A DNA stretch of 64,000 nt, from positions 12,501-76,500 of the forward strand of contig CM069613.1 in assembly GCA_035771175.1 (NCBI GenBank), in the 5' to 3' direction. The stretch is from Paratinospora sagittata (Eukaryota; Streptophyta; Magnoliopsida; Ranunculales; Menispermaceae). Below are positions 33,090 through 46,312 of the stretch, piece by piece (within the stretch, counting starts at the first letter, position 1; every line of letters begins with the position of its first letter). A program made the position numbers and the translations under genes. Below the pieces are notes generated by a model. That model saw only the letters and a program-made list of their open reading frames with translations. It was not told where the DNA came from and ran no database searches.

Positions 33090-34512
33090 TTGCACAATAT
33101 ATATATATATATATATAAAAGGACTCCCTTGTGGGGGAGCTCTCAAGGCTCTCCATATTTGGGACCCTATAAAAAGGGGTCCCTCCCCTTATTTTCCTCG
33201 TCATTCCTTTCTTCTCAACTCTCTCTTCCCCTAAGATGCTCTTCCCCTCTTTTTCAGAATTTTCTCTTTTTCTCTCTCTTAAGACTCTCTTTTAAAAACT
33301 TCCTTTGGAGGCTCTCTCTCCCTGGTATAGTGCAGAGCTATTGGAGTTACAGATCTGAAGGTGGAAAGTGAAACTTAGGTTTGAGTGTCTTATGCCTTTT
33401 TATAAAGTTTTTATACATTATTATTATGTCTGATATTCATATTATTACACAAATATCATTATGTTTAAACTATACTAACATCTTGATAAATGTAATCCAA
33501 ATGTCATGTCGTTACTTTGCTGAATTAACAATTAATTTAACTAGTCAAACTAAGTCTTGTCTCCGGTAACTTTAAATAGTGAAAGGGAGGCAGCTTGCTG
33601 CTCTAAAAGATTTGGTGTATTAAAAGTGTCTATTGTGACCCACCTCTCAGCTTGGGGACTGATCTGATTGGTTTTATTAAATGTTGTCCACTTCGTGGAG
33701 GTACGACTGAATTTTAATAATGTCTGTCCCATGGACTCAAGAACTGTCGTACATGTGCAGTAGGCATTCATATCAATGTAAAAAATTGAAACTAAACATA
33801 CACACACATTCATACATTATATACATGCATAGAATATTAGTAGACAACATAACCATCTAGAGACGTAAGTCACTCGTGGCCTAATGATTGATTATTGATA
33901 CATAATTGCCCACTTGACTGAATCAACTCTAGGTGGTACATCTCTACTGTAAACTTTATTGTGTTAGCCAAAAAAGAGATGTGCGGACGAAATTGTACCA
34001 TACTGATTGTTATATATTTCCTTGGAGATGGACGCATAGAGTGATTCCATGATGGTACATGGCCACGACCCCCCTTACGAGACGATGCCTTAAGGGTGTC
34101 CACTAAGTTGGGGTGTTGTTATTGATGATATGTTGTCTTTATCTGATTATTATGATGATGATGTTCTCTTTATAAATTATCATAATTCATAGAATATCTG
34201 TTTCACCCACTAGGCGATGGCTCATCCCTTTGCTAACCACTTTTCAGGAGCTTGAGGTAGATTTGGGCGGAGGTGCATGGGCTCTTGTTTGGCAACCCTG
34301 TGCGAGTAGCTAGGGTAATTTTGTTGGGACTACGTTCCCTGTATTGGCAGTCTTTGGACTGCCTACATTTTGTACCAAAATATTATAATCAATGAAAAGA
34401 ATAATTTTTGTACCTATGTTGTGTTCTTGCGCATCTTGTTTCTGTTGTAACTGCATCGCACCCCGCCTGTGAGAGTTCCGCCGGTCTAAGCGCGTTCGGA
34501 CAGGGTGTGACA
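33090..34512 (+). mobile_element. LTR R1 (plus orientation)
   Basis: 33,583-34,512 is a direct repeat of 43,157-44,083 and ends GGACAGGGTGTGACA. 33,090-33,390 holds a TATA-like CCTATAAAAAGGGG at about 33,169 with a pyrimidine-rich leader, as in an LTR promoter. The left boundary is uncertain. The two copies lie 9.6 kb apart, but other insertions fill the space and I cannot show they belong to one element. Confidence 0.5.
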
Positions 34513-34559
34513 ATAACTCGTCCGGACGAGGTGTGACAATAACTTTGTTACAATAATTT

Positions 34560-35464
34560 GTCATTACATCAATTGCATCTCCATCAAATAATTTGTAGTT
34601 CGAAAAAAGTTTACTTGAGTTGAGTTAAATTAAGATGACTGAGACAGAGGCTGGCAATTGAGGTGTGGAATATTCCTAAGTTAGGGTCATGACCTAGATG
34701 ATTATATTTTCCACAAAAGACTATGGAGTGGTTCTAGGATATAGTAGGCATGAGGTTGATTGTGCAAAGTCATTATGCCTTGAGGTCGATGATCTTGGCA
34801 TAAGTGTAGAATCGGGAATTGAACTACGTAGATCCAAGAAGTAACTTTTCCATGGGTATGACTTTATTTTGTAATTAAATAATATTTTGACTTATATAAA
34901 CTTTTCTACTTGCATTGTTGCATATTCATCATGTGAATTATTATTGCATGCATTGTTTTAAATTATTGATGAGTATATAATGGTAGTGTGCGATAGCTTC
35001 TCATTGGGCTTTTTAGCTCACCCCATTTTTTTTTTCACATCCTCCATGTCCATCTAGTGCCCAGGAGAAGGGCAAGGGAGTCAAGTGTTGATTTGGGTTG
35101 CTTACTTGTTTGAAAGTGAGTATAAGTTGAAGCGGTGCAGACGTAGGACTAGTAGTAGGAAATTCACTAGTTATTTTGGATTTATTATGTATGAGATTTA
35201 TATGGGTTAGTTGAACCTTTTTATGTGGCTTTCATATATTTTGTCATTTTTGGTGTGATTAATTGATCATTTAAAATATTTATGAGACTTATGATTATTT
35301 TTATAATCTTGTGCCTTGTTGACTTGTTTAGGTATGTTGGTTGGTTGTATACATTGTTGTACAAGTTTTGTGCAGGTTGTGTATGATAAGGTTACTAGTA
35401 CTCGGATTTGAGAGCTAACCGGGCAACTCGCCTCTCCGGGATTTTGGGAGAGGGGGTCGTCACA
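34560..35464 (+). mobile_element. LTR fragment (plus orientation), inserted in gypsy RNase H
   Basis: It ends GAGAGGGGGTCGTCACA at 35,464 and contains CTCATTGGGCTTTTTAGCTC at about 35,001. It is the inverted counterpart of the LTR at 41,121-43,156. The gypsy frame to its right stops at LELLKD, so this LTR truncated the pol region. The left end is not resolved. Confidence 0.5.
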
Positions 35465-38339
35465 CATAATCCTTAAGTAGCTCTAGCCATCGCCTCTGCC
35501 TCATGTTTAGCTCTTTTTGTGAAAACAAATACTTCAAACTCTTATAGTCTGAATACAAAGTTAATTTATCACTGTATAAGTAATGCATTCATAGTTTAAG
35601 GCCAAACACCACTGCCGCCAGCTCCAGATCATGTACGGGGTAATTCTTCTCATACATCTTTAACTGTCGTGATGCATATGCTATAACTCTGTTATCCTGC
35701 ATGAGCACACATCTAAGTCTTGACCCTGAAGCATCGATATAGATCACTAGCTCCTTGCCTAGCTCGGGCAATGTCAATACTGGAGTTGTAGTCAACCTTT
35801 TCTTCAATTCCTGGAAGGCATCTTCATACTCTTGCATCCACTCAAATGGAACATTCTTTTGAGTCAGCTTGATCATTGACAAGGCGATCTTAGAGAACCC
35901 CTCGACAAAATGCCTTTAATAGCCGACCAATCCCAAGAAACTCCTTATCTTCATCAATGTGGTAGGTTTTAGCCATTCAAGGATAGCCTCAACCTTGAAA
36001 GGATTAATAGATACGCCATCCCTGTTCACCACATGACCTATGGAATAACTAGAAACTCGTAATGCCCATATTTGGTACGGAAGACATTCTTATGAATATC
36101 CTCTTCCTTAATCTTCAACTGATGGTAACTAGACCGTAAATCTATTTTGCAAAAGAACTTGGCCCTTTTAAGCTAATCAAACAAATTTTCAATCCTTAGG
36201 AGTGGAAATTTATTTTTTATCGTCACCCTATTAATCTGACGATAATCAATACACAACCTCATACTTTCATTTTTTTTCTTCGCAAACAACACCGAAGCTA
36301 CCAATAGAGATAAGCTTGAGCGAGTGAATCCCCTCTCAAGCAGCTTCTCTAATTGCACCTTAAGCTCTTATAACTCTTTAGGCGCCATCCGATTAGGGGT
36401 GTACATGGGTTGGGTTGGGTCGGTTTGAGGCCAAAATCTAACTCAAACCAAACAGTTCGGGTTGCTAAATTTGAAACCCAACCCAACCCAAATAGTTCGG
36501 GTTCGGTTTGGGTTGGGTCTGTAAATTGGGTTGGACTTGGGCCTAATTTTGGTAACTTTGAACAATAATTTACAAAATAATTGCTACAAAGAAAATTATG
36601 GTGGCCCTTTTCTTTTATCCAATATTTACAGTATGTTATTACAATGGCTTAGATTGGTGATTATGAAACTCATGCTCATGATGATGATCTGATTCTCTTG
36701 TTGGTTTCCATCTTTAAAACTTGATATGAACATAACTTATTATAGGGGTTTACTTTTACATTGCTAAAAAGTGTCAATGGTTAAACACTGAAAATTCTTA
36801 TCGAATAATTGGAAAAATACACATAAGAACGGATAAGGTAGAATAAGTAAAAGACACAAGTACACGGTCAAGCCAAAAAAACAAAAAAGATTAAAAAAAA
36901 TCAATTTTAAGTTATTATGATTGTTAAGCTCTGCATTAGTAAGCTTTTTTTTTTTTGAAATTACTAAAGCTCTAAATCATAAATATGTAATTATAAAATT
37001 TATGACTTTGAGATTAATACTAGGATTTAGTTTGGGTTGGGTTAGGTATTTTAGAACCCAACCCAACCCAAACTACTTATTTAACCCAACCCAAAAGATA
37101 TGGTTCGGTCAGGTTGGTCAAGTTGATGAACACCCCTACATCCGATAGCGTGGTATAGAGATTAGCCTAGTGTGAGGAATCAACTCGATCACAAAGTCAA
37201 TCTCCCTTTTGGGTGCTAATATAGGTAAATCCTCTAGAAACACATCGGGGAACTTACTAACTATGGGCAGATTTCCTGGATGAACCTTTTTAACCTGAGC
37301 CTCATCAGGTGGTAACCTGGCCAACCTCTTCATCTCCGCCGCCGTGGCCAACCTACCTTTAGTAGTCGACATCTCCGAGGCATTGCTTCTGCACATAATT
37401 GGCGAGTATCCTGGGATAAAAAACGTAACCCGTTTGACAAAACAATCCACATGTGTGTGGTATGCCACTAGCCAATCCATACCTAATAAAACATGAAATT
37501 CCAAAAACTCCAAGACTCTTAAATCAACCAACATATCTATAGCCCCTATCTTAACCACACATCCACGACAAATCAGGTTTTGATAAATTTCATCCCAACC
37601 GCAGTACTCAAGACTAACATTGTCTTAGTTTTAACAGGCATCAGACCCAACTCCTTAACCATACTACCCAAAATAAAAGACAAAGTGAATCTAGAATCCA
37701 TCGAAGTGTACATTACCAAAAATTTTAATCATACCTTCAATCAGATCCTTTGTAGCCACAGGGTTTTGGAACGATCAATGCCCGAGCTATCTCCTTGGTC
37801 AATGGCTGTGAAACATGGATAGATCTAGTTGTTATCAACGGGGGGTGAGGACACTCAAATCTTTTGTGCCTGGTTGTCCGCATCAATAACAAACCCACGG
37901 AGCCTGTGAACTTCTTGCCTGTGTCCTCGACCCCTGGGCTCCCGATTATCTGTCTCTGCTCCTGGGCTCCTATTATGTCCACTATGCAGGTGGTCCCACT
38001 ATTGAAGCCTATATCTAAGACCTCTGGGGTACTATTGATGTAACACTCAGCAATGGCGCCATAGCGTGTACTCCCAGTACCTCCCTCAAGCTCCATGGCT
38101 GCCAGCGGTGTCTCAGATCGAGCTCTCAAATATGCTCCAAGATTTGTCCTTCCCACCCAAAATTGGAGCGGGTACTATCCCGTGGTACAAACTATTGGGT
38201 TTCAGTTACCCGTGGGTATAAAATTGGGGCATCTACTTGATCAGCAAGCTCAAAAACTTGAGCCTTGCTCACGACATCGCTATAAGTCCAAAACCCCAAG
38301 GTGGCGTGCCCTGCCTGATAGCCTGTTATAGGCATATCA
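35465..38339 (-). pseudogene. Ty3/gypsy gag-pol relic, split by a MITE
   Basis: From right to left on the minus strand: probable gag C-terminal region (37,737-38,330); protease with FHVLLGMDWLVAYHTHVDCF (about 37,430-37,510); RT entry with HTRLISIPRYRM (37,145), continuing after the MITE with [31 protein letters not shown] and VTIKNKFPL (36,180-36,360); then RNase H with FQELKKRLTTTPVLTLPELG, YIDASGSRLRCVLMQ and VIAYASRQLK (35,589-35,882), ending DYKSLKYLF...[15 protein letters not shown] at 35,465-35,560. Frameshifts and stops break it. It resembles Del/Tekay-type chromoviruses; the integrase is absent, cut off by the LTR on the left. Confidence 0.8.
36394..37138. mobile_element. hAT-type MITE, 745 bp, exact 8-bp target duplication
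   Basis: The ends are TAGGGGTGTACATGGG and, reverse-complemented, TAGGGGTGTTCATC. CATCCGAT flanks it on both sides (36,386-36,393 and 37,139-37,146). The body near each end is rich in GGGTTGGGTT repeats in inverted orientation. It sits in the RT of the surrounding gypsy relic. It belongs to the same general class as the element at 26,657-27,340. Confidence 0.85.
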
Positions 38340-40396
38340 TGTAATGACCCACATTCACGCATGACGTTATGGTGATGTAGATTGCCCAACTCTAGATACT
38401 TGTGTAGGTATTTGGTGTGTATTATACTTATATTTTGTTCGTATATGGTGTATTTGTGTGTATTGTCATTGTTTTATATTTAAATGAAGTGCATGGGTAA
38501 ATTGGAAATGCACCAAAGTGTAAATTTTTTGGAATTGAGTCGGAAAAGCACGTTCCTTGGGTAAACCGAGAGCAGGGTTTGATCAGGAATTGGAGAAGTG
38601 CACTCCTTAAGAAAGAAGCGCGCTCCTCTGAGTCAGATCGAGAGTGGGGTGGAATTCGCAGGAAATGGCTAAGAAGCGTGCTCCCTCTGGGGAGAAGCGT
38701 GTTTCACGCGTCTAGGCAATTTTTTGTTTTAAATGCAAAAACGTGGGCCCAACTCAACTATAAAAGAAATTCACCTACATTTCTCTTCATTCTCGTCATT
38801 TTCAACTGAGAGGAAGGGGAGAAGAGAGGAGAAAGCGAATTTGGGAGAATTGTGGGATTTGGTTTTGGTGGATCCAAAGGTAATGTTTCTACCCTAAATT
38901 CTTCATATTTTTGCTTTTCTTGATGTTTTCTAGCTTGGGGATGTAATTTGGATGACATGCATGTGTTGGATTGGTGTTTGAGTTGGGGTTTCAAACCTGG
39001 AAACCCAGCTCCCATGGCTTTGAGCTTGTTTTCCATGAAATTATAGTTGTTTCCCCTGTTTTGGTGATTGATTTTGTGGAAATTACTATGTTGTAAGTTG
39101 GGATTTTGAGCATGCATGTGGGTTTTAATGGGAACCCTTGAGGATTTGATGAGCATTTAGTGTTCTAATCCATAAATTGGTGGTTTGGATGTGTTAGAGT
39201 TGATTTGGTAGGAAATTGGGAATTTTATGAGATTTATGCAATTGGGCATGTATGGACTTGAAATTGATCGTGTTGTGTGAATTATATTCATTTCAGGACA
39301 TTGAGATTGAATTGATCATCTTGGGAGTCCTTTAGCTTGTGTATTTGTCTTTTGGATTGGTTGTGAGTATTTCTTACTTTATTCTCCACTTATGGCATTG
39401 TATATATGAAATTGGTTTGTTAAATTCTATGCATTTATGATGTATGTGCATGGTATTAATGATCATGAAAATGTATTTTATGCATTGGATTGCCTTGGGT
39501 ATTTTGGACTGAATACATTGACAATGGTTAGCTTTCTACTTACTTGTTCTTTGGGAAAATGTGTCGTTAGGGTTACTTGAATTAGTGCTCCATGGAAAAA
39601 ACTTTCCATTACTGAAGAATGTAAGGGTAGGGGGATTAGTGTTGGATAATATGTTGATTTGATCCTATAAGGCGAAATGGGGGAAGTGTAGGCAGTATTA
39701 TCCTGAGGTGACCTCGGTTAAGGCGTTTGCATGTTTTTATGAAAAATGATGCATAAATCGTATGTTTTAGTTTGAATCATGTATGATATCCTTAATTGAT
39801 GCGTTTGTGTTTATAAATGACTATTCAATGACATACATGTATTTATAAATGCATTTATAGATTTTAATTGTGAGAATATTCACTGAGCTAGTTGAAGCTC
39901 ACCTTTTTTCCCTATTTTCTCAGGTTCAAATCCAAAAGGGTAGGGCAAAGCTTGATTGCAACGTGCAACCTTCTTCTTTTCGGATGTAGATTTCATGATG
40001 GGGACCAGGGTTGTATATTTTTGATATTTTGATTCCTTTCTTCTTTTGAACTTGTATATAACTATCACATTATATATGTACATATCACATAGATGTGTTT
40101 GGTTGTAGTTATTACATGTATATGACATATTTTGGAAGATAGATACTTGGTTATACAGGCGACTATATATATATGTTGAACGATGTGGTAGTTTACAGGT
40201 TGATGTGATCTAGTTGATGGATGTTGATTTAAATATTTTGGTTCAATTATTATTGTCATATACAGGTTGGATTATTTTGATTATTTAGGTATTTGTTTGG
40301 GTGTATCCGTAGAGGCTGAGCAGTGTTACAAGTTTTGTCTTGGGGTGACATTATCTGGGGTATTGTGATGATGTCACCCAAAGAGGGGTCGCGACA
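38340..40396 (+). mobile_element. Solo LTR, 2.06 kb
   Basis: It begins TGTAATGACCC and ends GAGGGGTCGCGACA, with TATCA on both sides (38,335-38,339 and 40,397-40,401). Inside is CACTGAGCTAGTTGAAGCTC at about 39,883. No internal retrotransposon sequence accompanies it, so it is a solo LTR. It interrupts the gypsy gag region on the minus strand. Confidence 0.8.
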
Positions 40397-40401
40397 TATC
40401 A

Positions 40402-41120
40402 CAAGTGATCAATCATCTTGCTTCAGTGTCCACTAAGCCCGGGCATAGAACAACCAACTCTAAGAATACCTCTTTACATTTCCTCAAATCTTAAATATGA
40501 TCCATTGAGGTCACATTTTCATTTCTCATTCCTTAAGGTCGCATATCACAACCATGCGCCTCATTTCCTTCCTTGGCTAATTTCCACAATCTATGGTCAT
40601 GCCTATAGATTTCCATCATCACTAATTCATCCGATCATACATCCACATGACGAAGTCTCATCTAGGTGATATTCATAACCCAAGAATAGTTCCACATTCA
40701 CTATTGTTATCAATCCCCAACCATATATGAACACCAATATGACTCTCATCGTCATTAATTGTAATCATGTCGCGAGATCATATCCAAGACCTTTCAATCA
40801 TCTAATCACTCAAGACCATATATGATACTAACAACTATAGTTTCTAGCTTTCTCTTTAACCATTATGTTATCCTCTACGAGACTAAACTTTAGCATCCAA
40901 ATAAATCAAAGGAAAGCAACACACTTCCTATTCCTGCATGCTTACCTAGCACATAGGTTTATGACCTTCCTAATTCATGGACATGTGTGGACTTAACTTT
41001 ATGACTTGGAGATTTTCAATTTCAATGCCTTGAATTTTAGCCTTGCCTTGTTCCTTTTCGTCGGGTTTACGCAAACCTTATGCTCCAAAGGTCGTAAACC
41101 TTGAACTCTAACACTAATTA
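40402..41120. other. Retrotransposon-flanking DNA without recognisable domain
   Basis: AT-rich, CAT/ATC-rich sequence without a coherent frame. By position it should continue the gypsy relic left of the solo LTR, but I see no gag motif I would defend. Confidence 0.35.
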
Positions 41121-43156
41121 TGACGACCCTAACTTCCAAACATAGAAGAGTCAGGTTGTCTGGGCTAGTGCCCTAAAACTCAAGGGCATAACCATCAAAC
41201 ATATTACCATTCTCATATACTTAATCATCTATGAACAAGTCACACAAGGCATAGATACTAACAAGACATTGAAAATCATCCAAAGTGGGAAAATTGCATG
41301 AAAGTTAAGACAATGAAGTTATTACAGTCGTCCATGTCCAAGAAAAGTTCAAGTTTAAGCAGTAATGAAATAAACTCCTAAACGATTAAGTCCACAGTTC
41401 TCCCGCTCCATCCATCACTCACCAACAGTTGATGATGGAGCCAACGCCGAGGAGACTCAGTATGCTATACCCTTACCCTTGTCGAGGGCATTGCTGGATC
41501 CTGAAAAATAGATAAGTGGGGTGAGCTTAAAGCCCAATGAGTATGATATCACATATCCACCATCATATGCTCATCAATAGCTTTAAAACCATGCATAAAT
41601 CAAATCATCATGAGAATCATGGATCAACACAACACATGTACAACTTGAGAATAAGGTATATATCAAGGTACTCAACATTTTTATAAAATTCGTTCTTTAA
41701 AACCATTTCTTAAACCAATCATATAACATAGGTGTGTCTTACATACTTCTCAGCCTACAGAAGTAACAAACCTATGATTCTATGACTGCAGTCGAGTTTT
41801 CCATTCTTGTTAGTTGTCAATGGGAGTCTTCCAGATGGCCAGGCAACGACGTCTCTTGCGTGAGGGGCACTCACATACATATAGTATCAGCCTACTCCCA
41901 ACAATCAACCATATGGAACACAACCCAAGAAATATGCACGTTGAATTATATGTCAACTCATGTTCATGCGTAAGAATTCTACCACATATGCATGAGATAT
42001 TCCAATATGGATCATAAACATGATATTATTCCAAAAAAGTTATAAACATGATTATTATCACAAGCAATTCTTAAGCATGATTTCTAAACCAAACAAACCA
42101 TAAGCATGAATAATATTTCAACAGTTCATGAACATAAATAATAATCCAAGATAATTCATAAGGCATGTTTGTTTACTCATATACATGTAAATCAAGTTAA
42201 TACTAACTCTCGCATGCTAGCAACATTCAAATAGTGTACAAGCATGATTCATGATGTTAAAACAACATTTCTAGCTATGATGATATGCATATGATGAAAG
42301 AATAGAACTTACTCACAGTGATTCCATTACCACCTTAGAAACCTTTGCTCCTTACTTCGCTAGTTCCTCATTTCCTAACACGTATAAATATACAAACCTT
42401 AGTTTGATTTCGACATAGACAGTTCCAACCAACATCAAACACTGGTTTCATCATTCATTTTGTTATTTCAATGGTTTTACCTTCAAAACCCAATTTAGAT
42501 TTGTTGTGGTCATTCTTAGATCATTTCTCAGTATGCTTAAACCCAACCTAACCATTAAGGATGAATTTCTCCAAAATATCACAAGGATTTGGTTTCCAAA
42601 ACCCTTGCAAATAACCAAGTTTTTGCAAATCCGGGTGTTTCGAACTCAAAAACCCCTTTAATCTCTGTTCTACGGTCCATTTACCATTATTTTAACCAAG
42701 AACAACAAGGTCTCCAAAATGATGAATCAAGGTGGGCAAGTCCCATGTAAGTCAAGGTACAACTTCCATTATTTCTTGGAGAACAAGGAATCTTCCATAA
42801 CTTTAACAAATCACTCCAAACTTCATACATTTGTTTAAAAGTATGATAAATACATCCTAAACCATTCAAAACCACCATTGATTCTCTAAGAATCTCATAC
42901 TTAAATGATACCCAAAACTTAAACTCCATTGCTTGGCGAGTAAGAAATCTTCAAAAATGTGAAATAACTCATGAAAAGTTAGGATTTATACCTTAAATTC
43001 ACTTGGATTGATGCTTGAGAGCCTCAATCCCTCCTTGGAACCCTTTGGAGAACCTCCACACACTCCCCAACTTGTTTTCTAAGTGTTCTTTCGTTTTGCC
43101 AAAAGTTTGACAGGTCCAAAATGTGAAAAATTGTGCCTATTTATAGACCTCGGGCT
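41121..43156 (-). mobile_element. LTR (minus orientation), about 2.0 kb
   Basis: The left end is TGACGACCCTAAC. GTGGGGTGAGCTTAAAGCCC lies at about 41,517, the reverse of the block near 35,001. Near the right end the minus strand has TATA-like TCTATAAATAGGC (about 43,140). The right boundary is where direct repeat R2 begins. No target duplication was found. Confidence 0.5.
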
Positions 43157-44083
43157 TGGGAAAGGAGGCAACTTACTGCTCTAGAAGACTTGGTGTATTA
43201 AGAGTGTCCATTGTGACCCACCTCTCAGCCTGGGGACTGGTCTAGTTGGTTTTATTAAAAGCTATTCACTTGGGGGTACGACTAGATTTTAACGATGTCT
43301 ATCCTGTGGACTCAAGAGTTGTTGTACATGTGCAGTAGACATTCATACCAGTGTAGAAAATTGAGATTAGACCTACACACACATTCATACATTATATCTA
43401 TGCATAGAATATTAGTAGACAACATAACCATCTAGGGACGTAAGTCGCTCGTGGCTTAATGATTTATTCGTGCATAATTGCCTACTTGACTGAGTCAACC
43501 CTAGGCGATACATCTTTGTTGTAAACTTTATTGTGTCAGCCCAAAATGGAGATGTGCGGACTGAGTTGTACCATACTGATTGTTATATATTTCCCTGGTG
43601 ATGGACTCACATCGTCATCCCAAGATGGTACCTAACCACGACCCCCTTACGAAATGATGCGTTATGGGTGTCCACTAAATTGTGGGATTGCTATTGATGA
43701 TGTGTTGTTTAGCTTATTATTGTGATGATGATATTCTCTTTATAAATTTTCATAATCCAAGAAATATCTATTTCACCCACTGGGTAATGGCTCATACCGT
43801 TGCTAACCACTTTTCAGGAACCTAAGGTAGATTTAGGGGAAGGTACATGGGCCATCGTTTGGCAACCCTGTGCAAACAGCTAGGGTAAATTTTGTTTGGA
43901 CTATGTTCCTTGTATTGGCCGTTTTTGGACTGCCTACATTTTGTATCAAAATATTATAATCAATGAAAAGAAAACATTTTGTCCTTATGTTGTGTTCCTG
44001 GGCATCTGATTTTTGTTGTAACTGCATTGCACCCCGCCTGTGAGTGTTTCGCTGGTCTAGGCGCGTCCGAACGGGGTGTGACA
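43157..44083 (+). mobile_element. LTR R2, truncated on the left, acting as a 5' LTR
   Basis: Direct repeat of 33,583-34,512, sharing for example TTGTGACCCACCTCTCAGC. It ends GAACGGGGTGTGACA. Seven bases later comes TGGTGTCAGAG (44,091), close to the plant initiator-methionine tRNA primer-binding site TGGTATCAGAGC, so internal sequence should follow on the right. Confidence 0.65.
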
Positions 44084-44470
44084 GTTTAAATGGTGTCAGA
44101 GAGAAGGTCCACGACCCGCCCAGAACAAATGTACCTTAGAGTCGCCCAGGGGTTACATAAACCTTAAATAAGAATAACATATGATTGATATATGAACGCA
44201 TAAAACTTAGGTAAAAATATTGGCATAAATTTTAAGAAAAACAAATATGAACGTTGTCCATAAACTTTATGTACAACCAATCACAAAATTAGGGAAACGT
44301 TCGGAAGAACTTCTATTAGTGCATTTTAATGCGTTTCACAAACTTTGCCTTCTTTTCAGCAAGAAAATGGCCACCAGTGATGGTACTCCTTCAGGGAATT
44401 TCAAAGTGATTCCTACCAAGCTGAACTCCAAACTCGAAAGGTTGTTCCAATGAGATCGGTTGACATGATA

Positions 44471-44916
44471 GAACCACGTCTCTGCCCTCTCCTGCATAAC
44501 AAACTAGAAGTAATAGGCTAGTTCAATATAACTAGAGTCGATGGTGTAGTTGCCCCCAACCTAATCAAGGAATTCTATGGCCGCATGTCAATTGGAGAAT
44601 GCAACGTAGATGGATCCGACCTCATTTTCATGACTGAAGTCAAGGGGTCTCCTGTTTGTGTCAACATGGAGGTTATATCCTGAATAATGGAGATCCCCAT
44701 TGGGGATAAATTTGTGGACCCGCATGAGTCCTGAGCTATAGTAGAGCTCGTTGGGTCACCTGAACAACTGTTCAACTCCCTCATGGCTAATCCATACACT
44801 AAAAACACATTATCCTCCATTTCAAATCCTCTCTTGAAATGGAACTTGCGGGCCTTGGAAAAATTGTAGCCAACAATGTCTTGCCAGAAGTTGCATGACT
44901 GCCACGACCGACTATC
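44471..44916 (+). pseudogene. Relic of 'putative plant transposon protein' ORF, part 1
   Basis: The plus strand reads RVDGVVAPNLIKEFYGRM, then GSPVCVNMEVI and SPEQLFNSLMANPYTK, with stops between. V..LIKEFY...V.G..V is typical of the domain called putative plant transposon protein (PF20167) found in many plant retrotransposon-like elements. It continues after later insertions at 51,860. Function of the domain is unknown. Confidence 0.55.
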
Positions 44917-46114
44917 TGTGACGTTATGACCGGCGCGTAACCCCCGGCGTCCCAGTAGCCTAAATATAACACGAATCCCAATAAAACACAATCCTATAAA
45001 TGCATCCATCTAAGCATGGTCAACAACAATAAATAAAAATATTACATCTCCAAAATTACCAAATATAAAATTCCATAAGTCCACAAATTATACAAAACCA
45101 TACACATCCCATCTATGTGTTAAATATACGTATACTAGGCGTTATCATGTACATAATATCAAAATACAAAAATGTACAACACCTACATCAACAAAATACC
45201 AAGGGAGTGCTCTGCAGTCAAGCTTTCCCTTTTCCTTTCCTATCCGAACTTGAAATGGTAAATATGAGGTGTGAGCTACAACAAGCTCAGTGAATGTCTT
45301 CTACAAGTGGCAATATACATGCATTTATATAAAACATGGCAAGATCATAAAAAGCATTTGAAATAACATGGTGATGAAACAAGATTACATACATGCCAAT
45401 ATAATGCATCATGTCATAACCAAGATAATGTATATCATTTTCTAAACATGCCAATGCAATCCTAACACCTCCTGAGCAAGGGCGATTAAAGGCCCGGTGC
45501 GCAACCCACAACACCCGATCTGACCAAACAATACGGTATTCTAGTAGGATTTCTGGGGTCGTACAGCACGTAGGATTAGCCTAAGCTATCCTACCTATAC
45601 ACAAGCCATAAAACTCTCTGCTGGGTCCACAACTGGGGATCACCACTAGACTTACGAGACTTCCCACCCAACCAAATTGCTAACCCTATATGTGACGCCC
45701 CGAAAATTATTTCATCTAGCCCATAACCCAATTGCATTTTTGCCCAAACTCTATGTGTTGTCTTGATATGTTTGGTGTTTGTTTGATGGTTGTTTAATGT
45801 TTGTATAGTTGATGCTTGATAATGTATATAAATATGTGTATCATAAATTGTATATGGGTCATGTTAAATTAAATTATAATGCATATGTTATTATTTATGC
45901 ATGGGCTCATTAAACCATGAATTGATATGGGTTAGGATTGATTGAATAAAAGGATAAATGAGAATGAAAATTTGGTGTATTAAATGGATTGAACATTTAA
46001 AATACATGGAAGCATGAGATTGGTTAAAATACATGTGGTTGGTATGGGTAGTATGAGACCAACACATGTGAAGGTTGGTGCATGAAAATGGACAAGTGTC
46101 CCATGCTCACTTCT

Positions 46115-46312
46115 AGAATCCAAGAATGTGCTAGCAAATGAGGTGAGTGGAGGAGAGAATCCAAGAATGTGCTAGCAAATGAGGTGAGTGAATGAGAGAA
46201 TCCAAGAATGTGCTAGAAAATGAGGTGAGTGGAGGAGAGAATCCAAGAATTTGCTAGAAAATGAGGTGAGTGGAGGAGGGAATCAAGGAAGTGCTAGAAA
46301 GAGGTGAGTGGA
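46115..46312 (+). repeat. Tandem repeat, 41-bp unit, five copies
   Basis: AGAATCCAAGAATGTGCTAG begins at 46,115, 46,156, 46,197, 46,238 and 46,279 (later copies diverged), each with GAGGTGAGTG. It lies in the solo LTR, directly after a single copy of the unit that is amplified in the inverted relative at 60.7-61.3 kb. A purine-rich tract follows. Confidence 0.85.

Noticed and set aside
33583..44083. R1 and R2 as the two LTRs of one intact element
   Set aside because: They are direct repeats, but internal DNA between them belongs to other elements, R2 is followed by a primer site pointing away from R1, and R2 is truncated.
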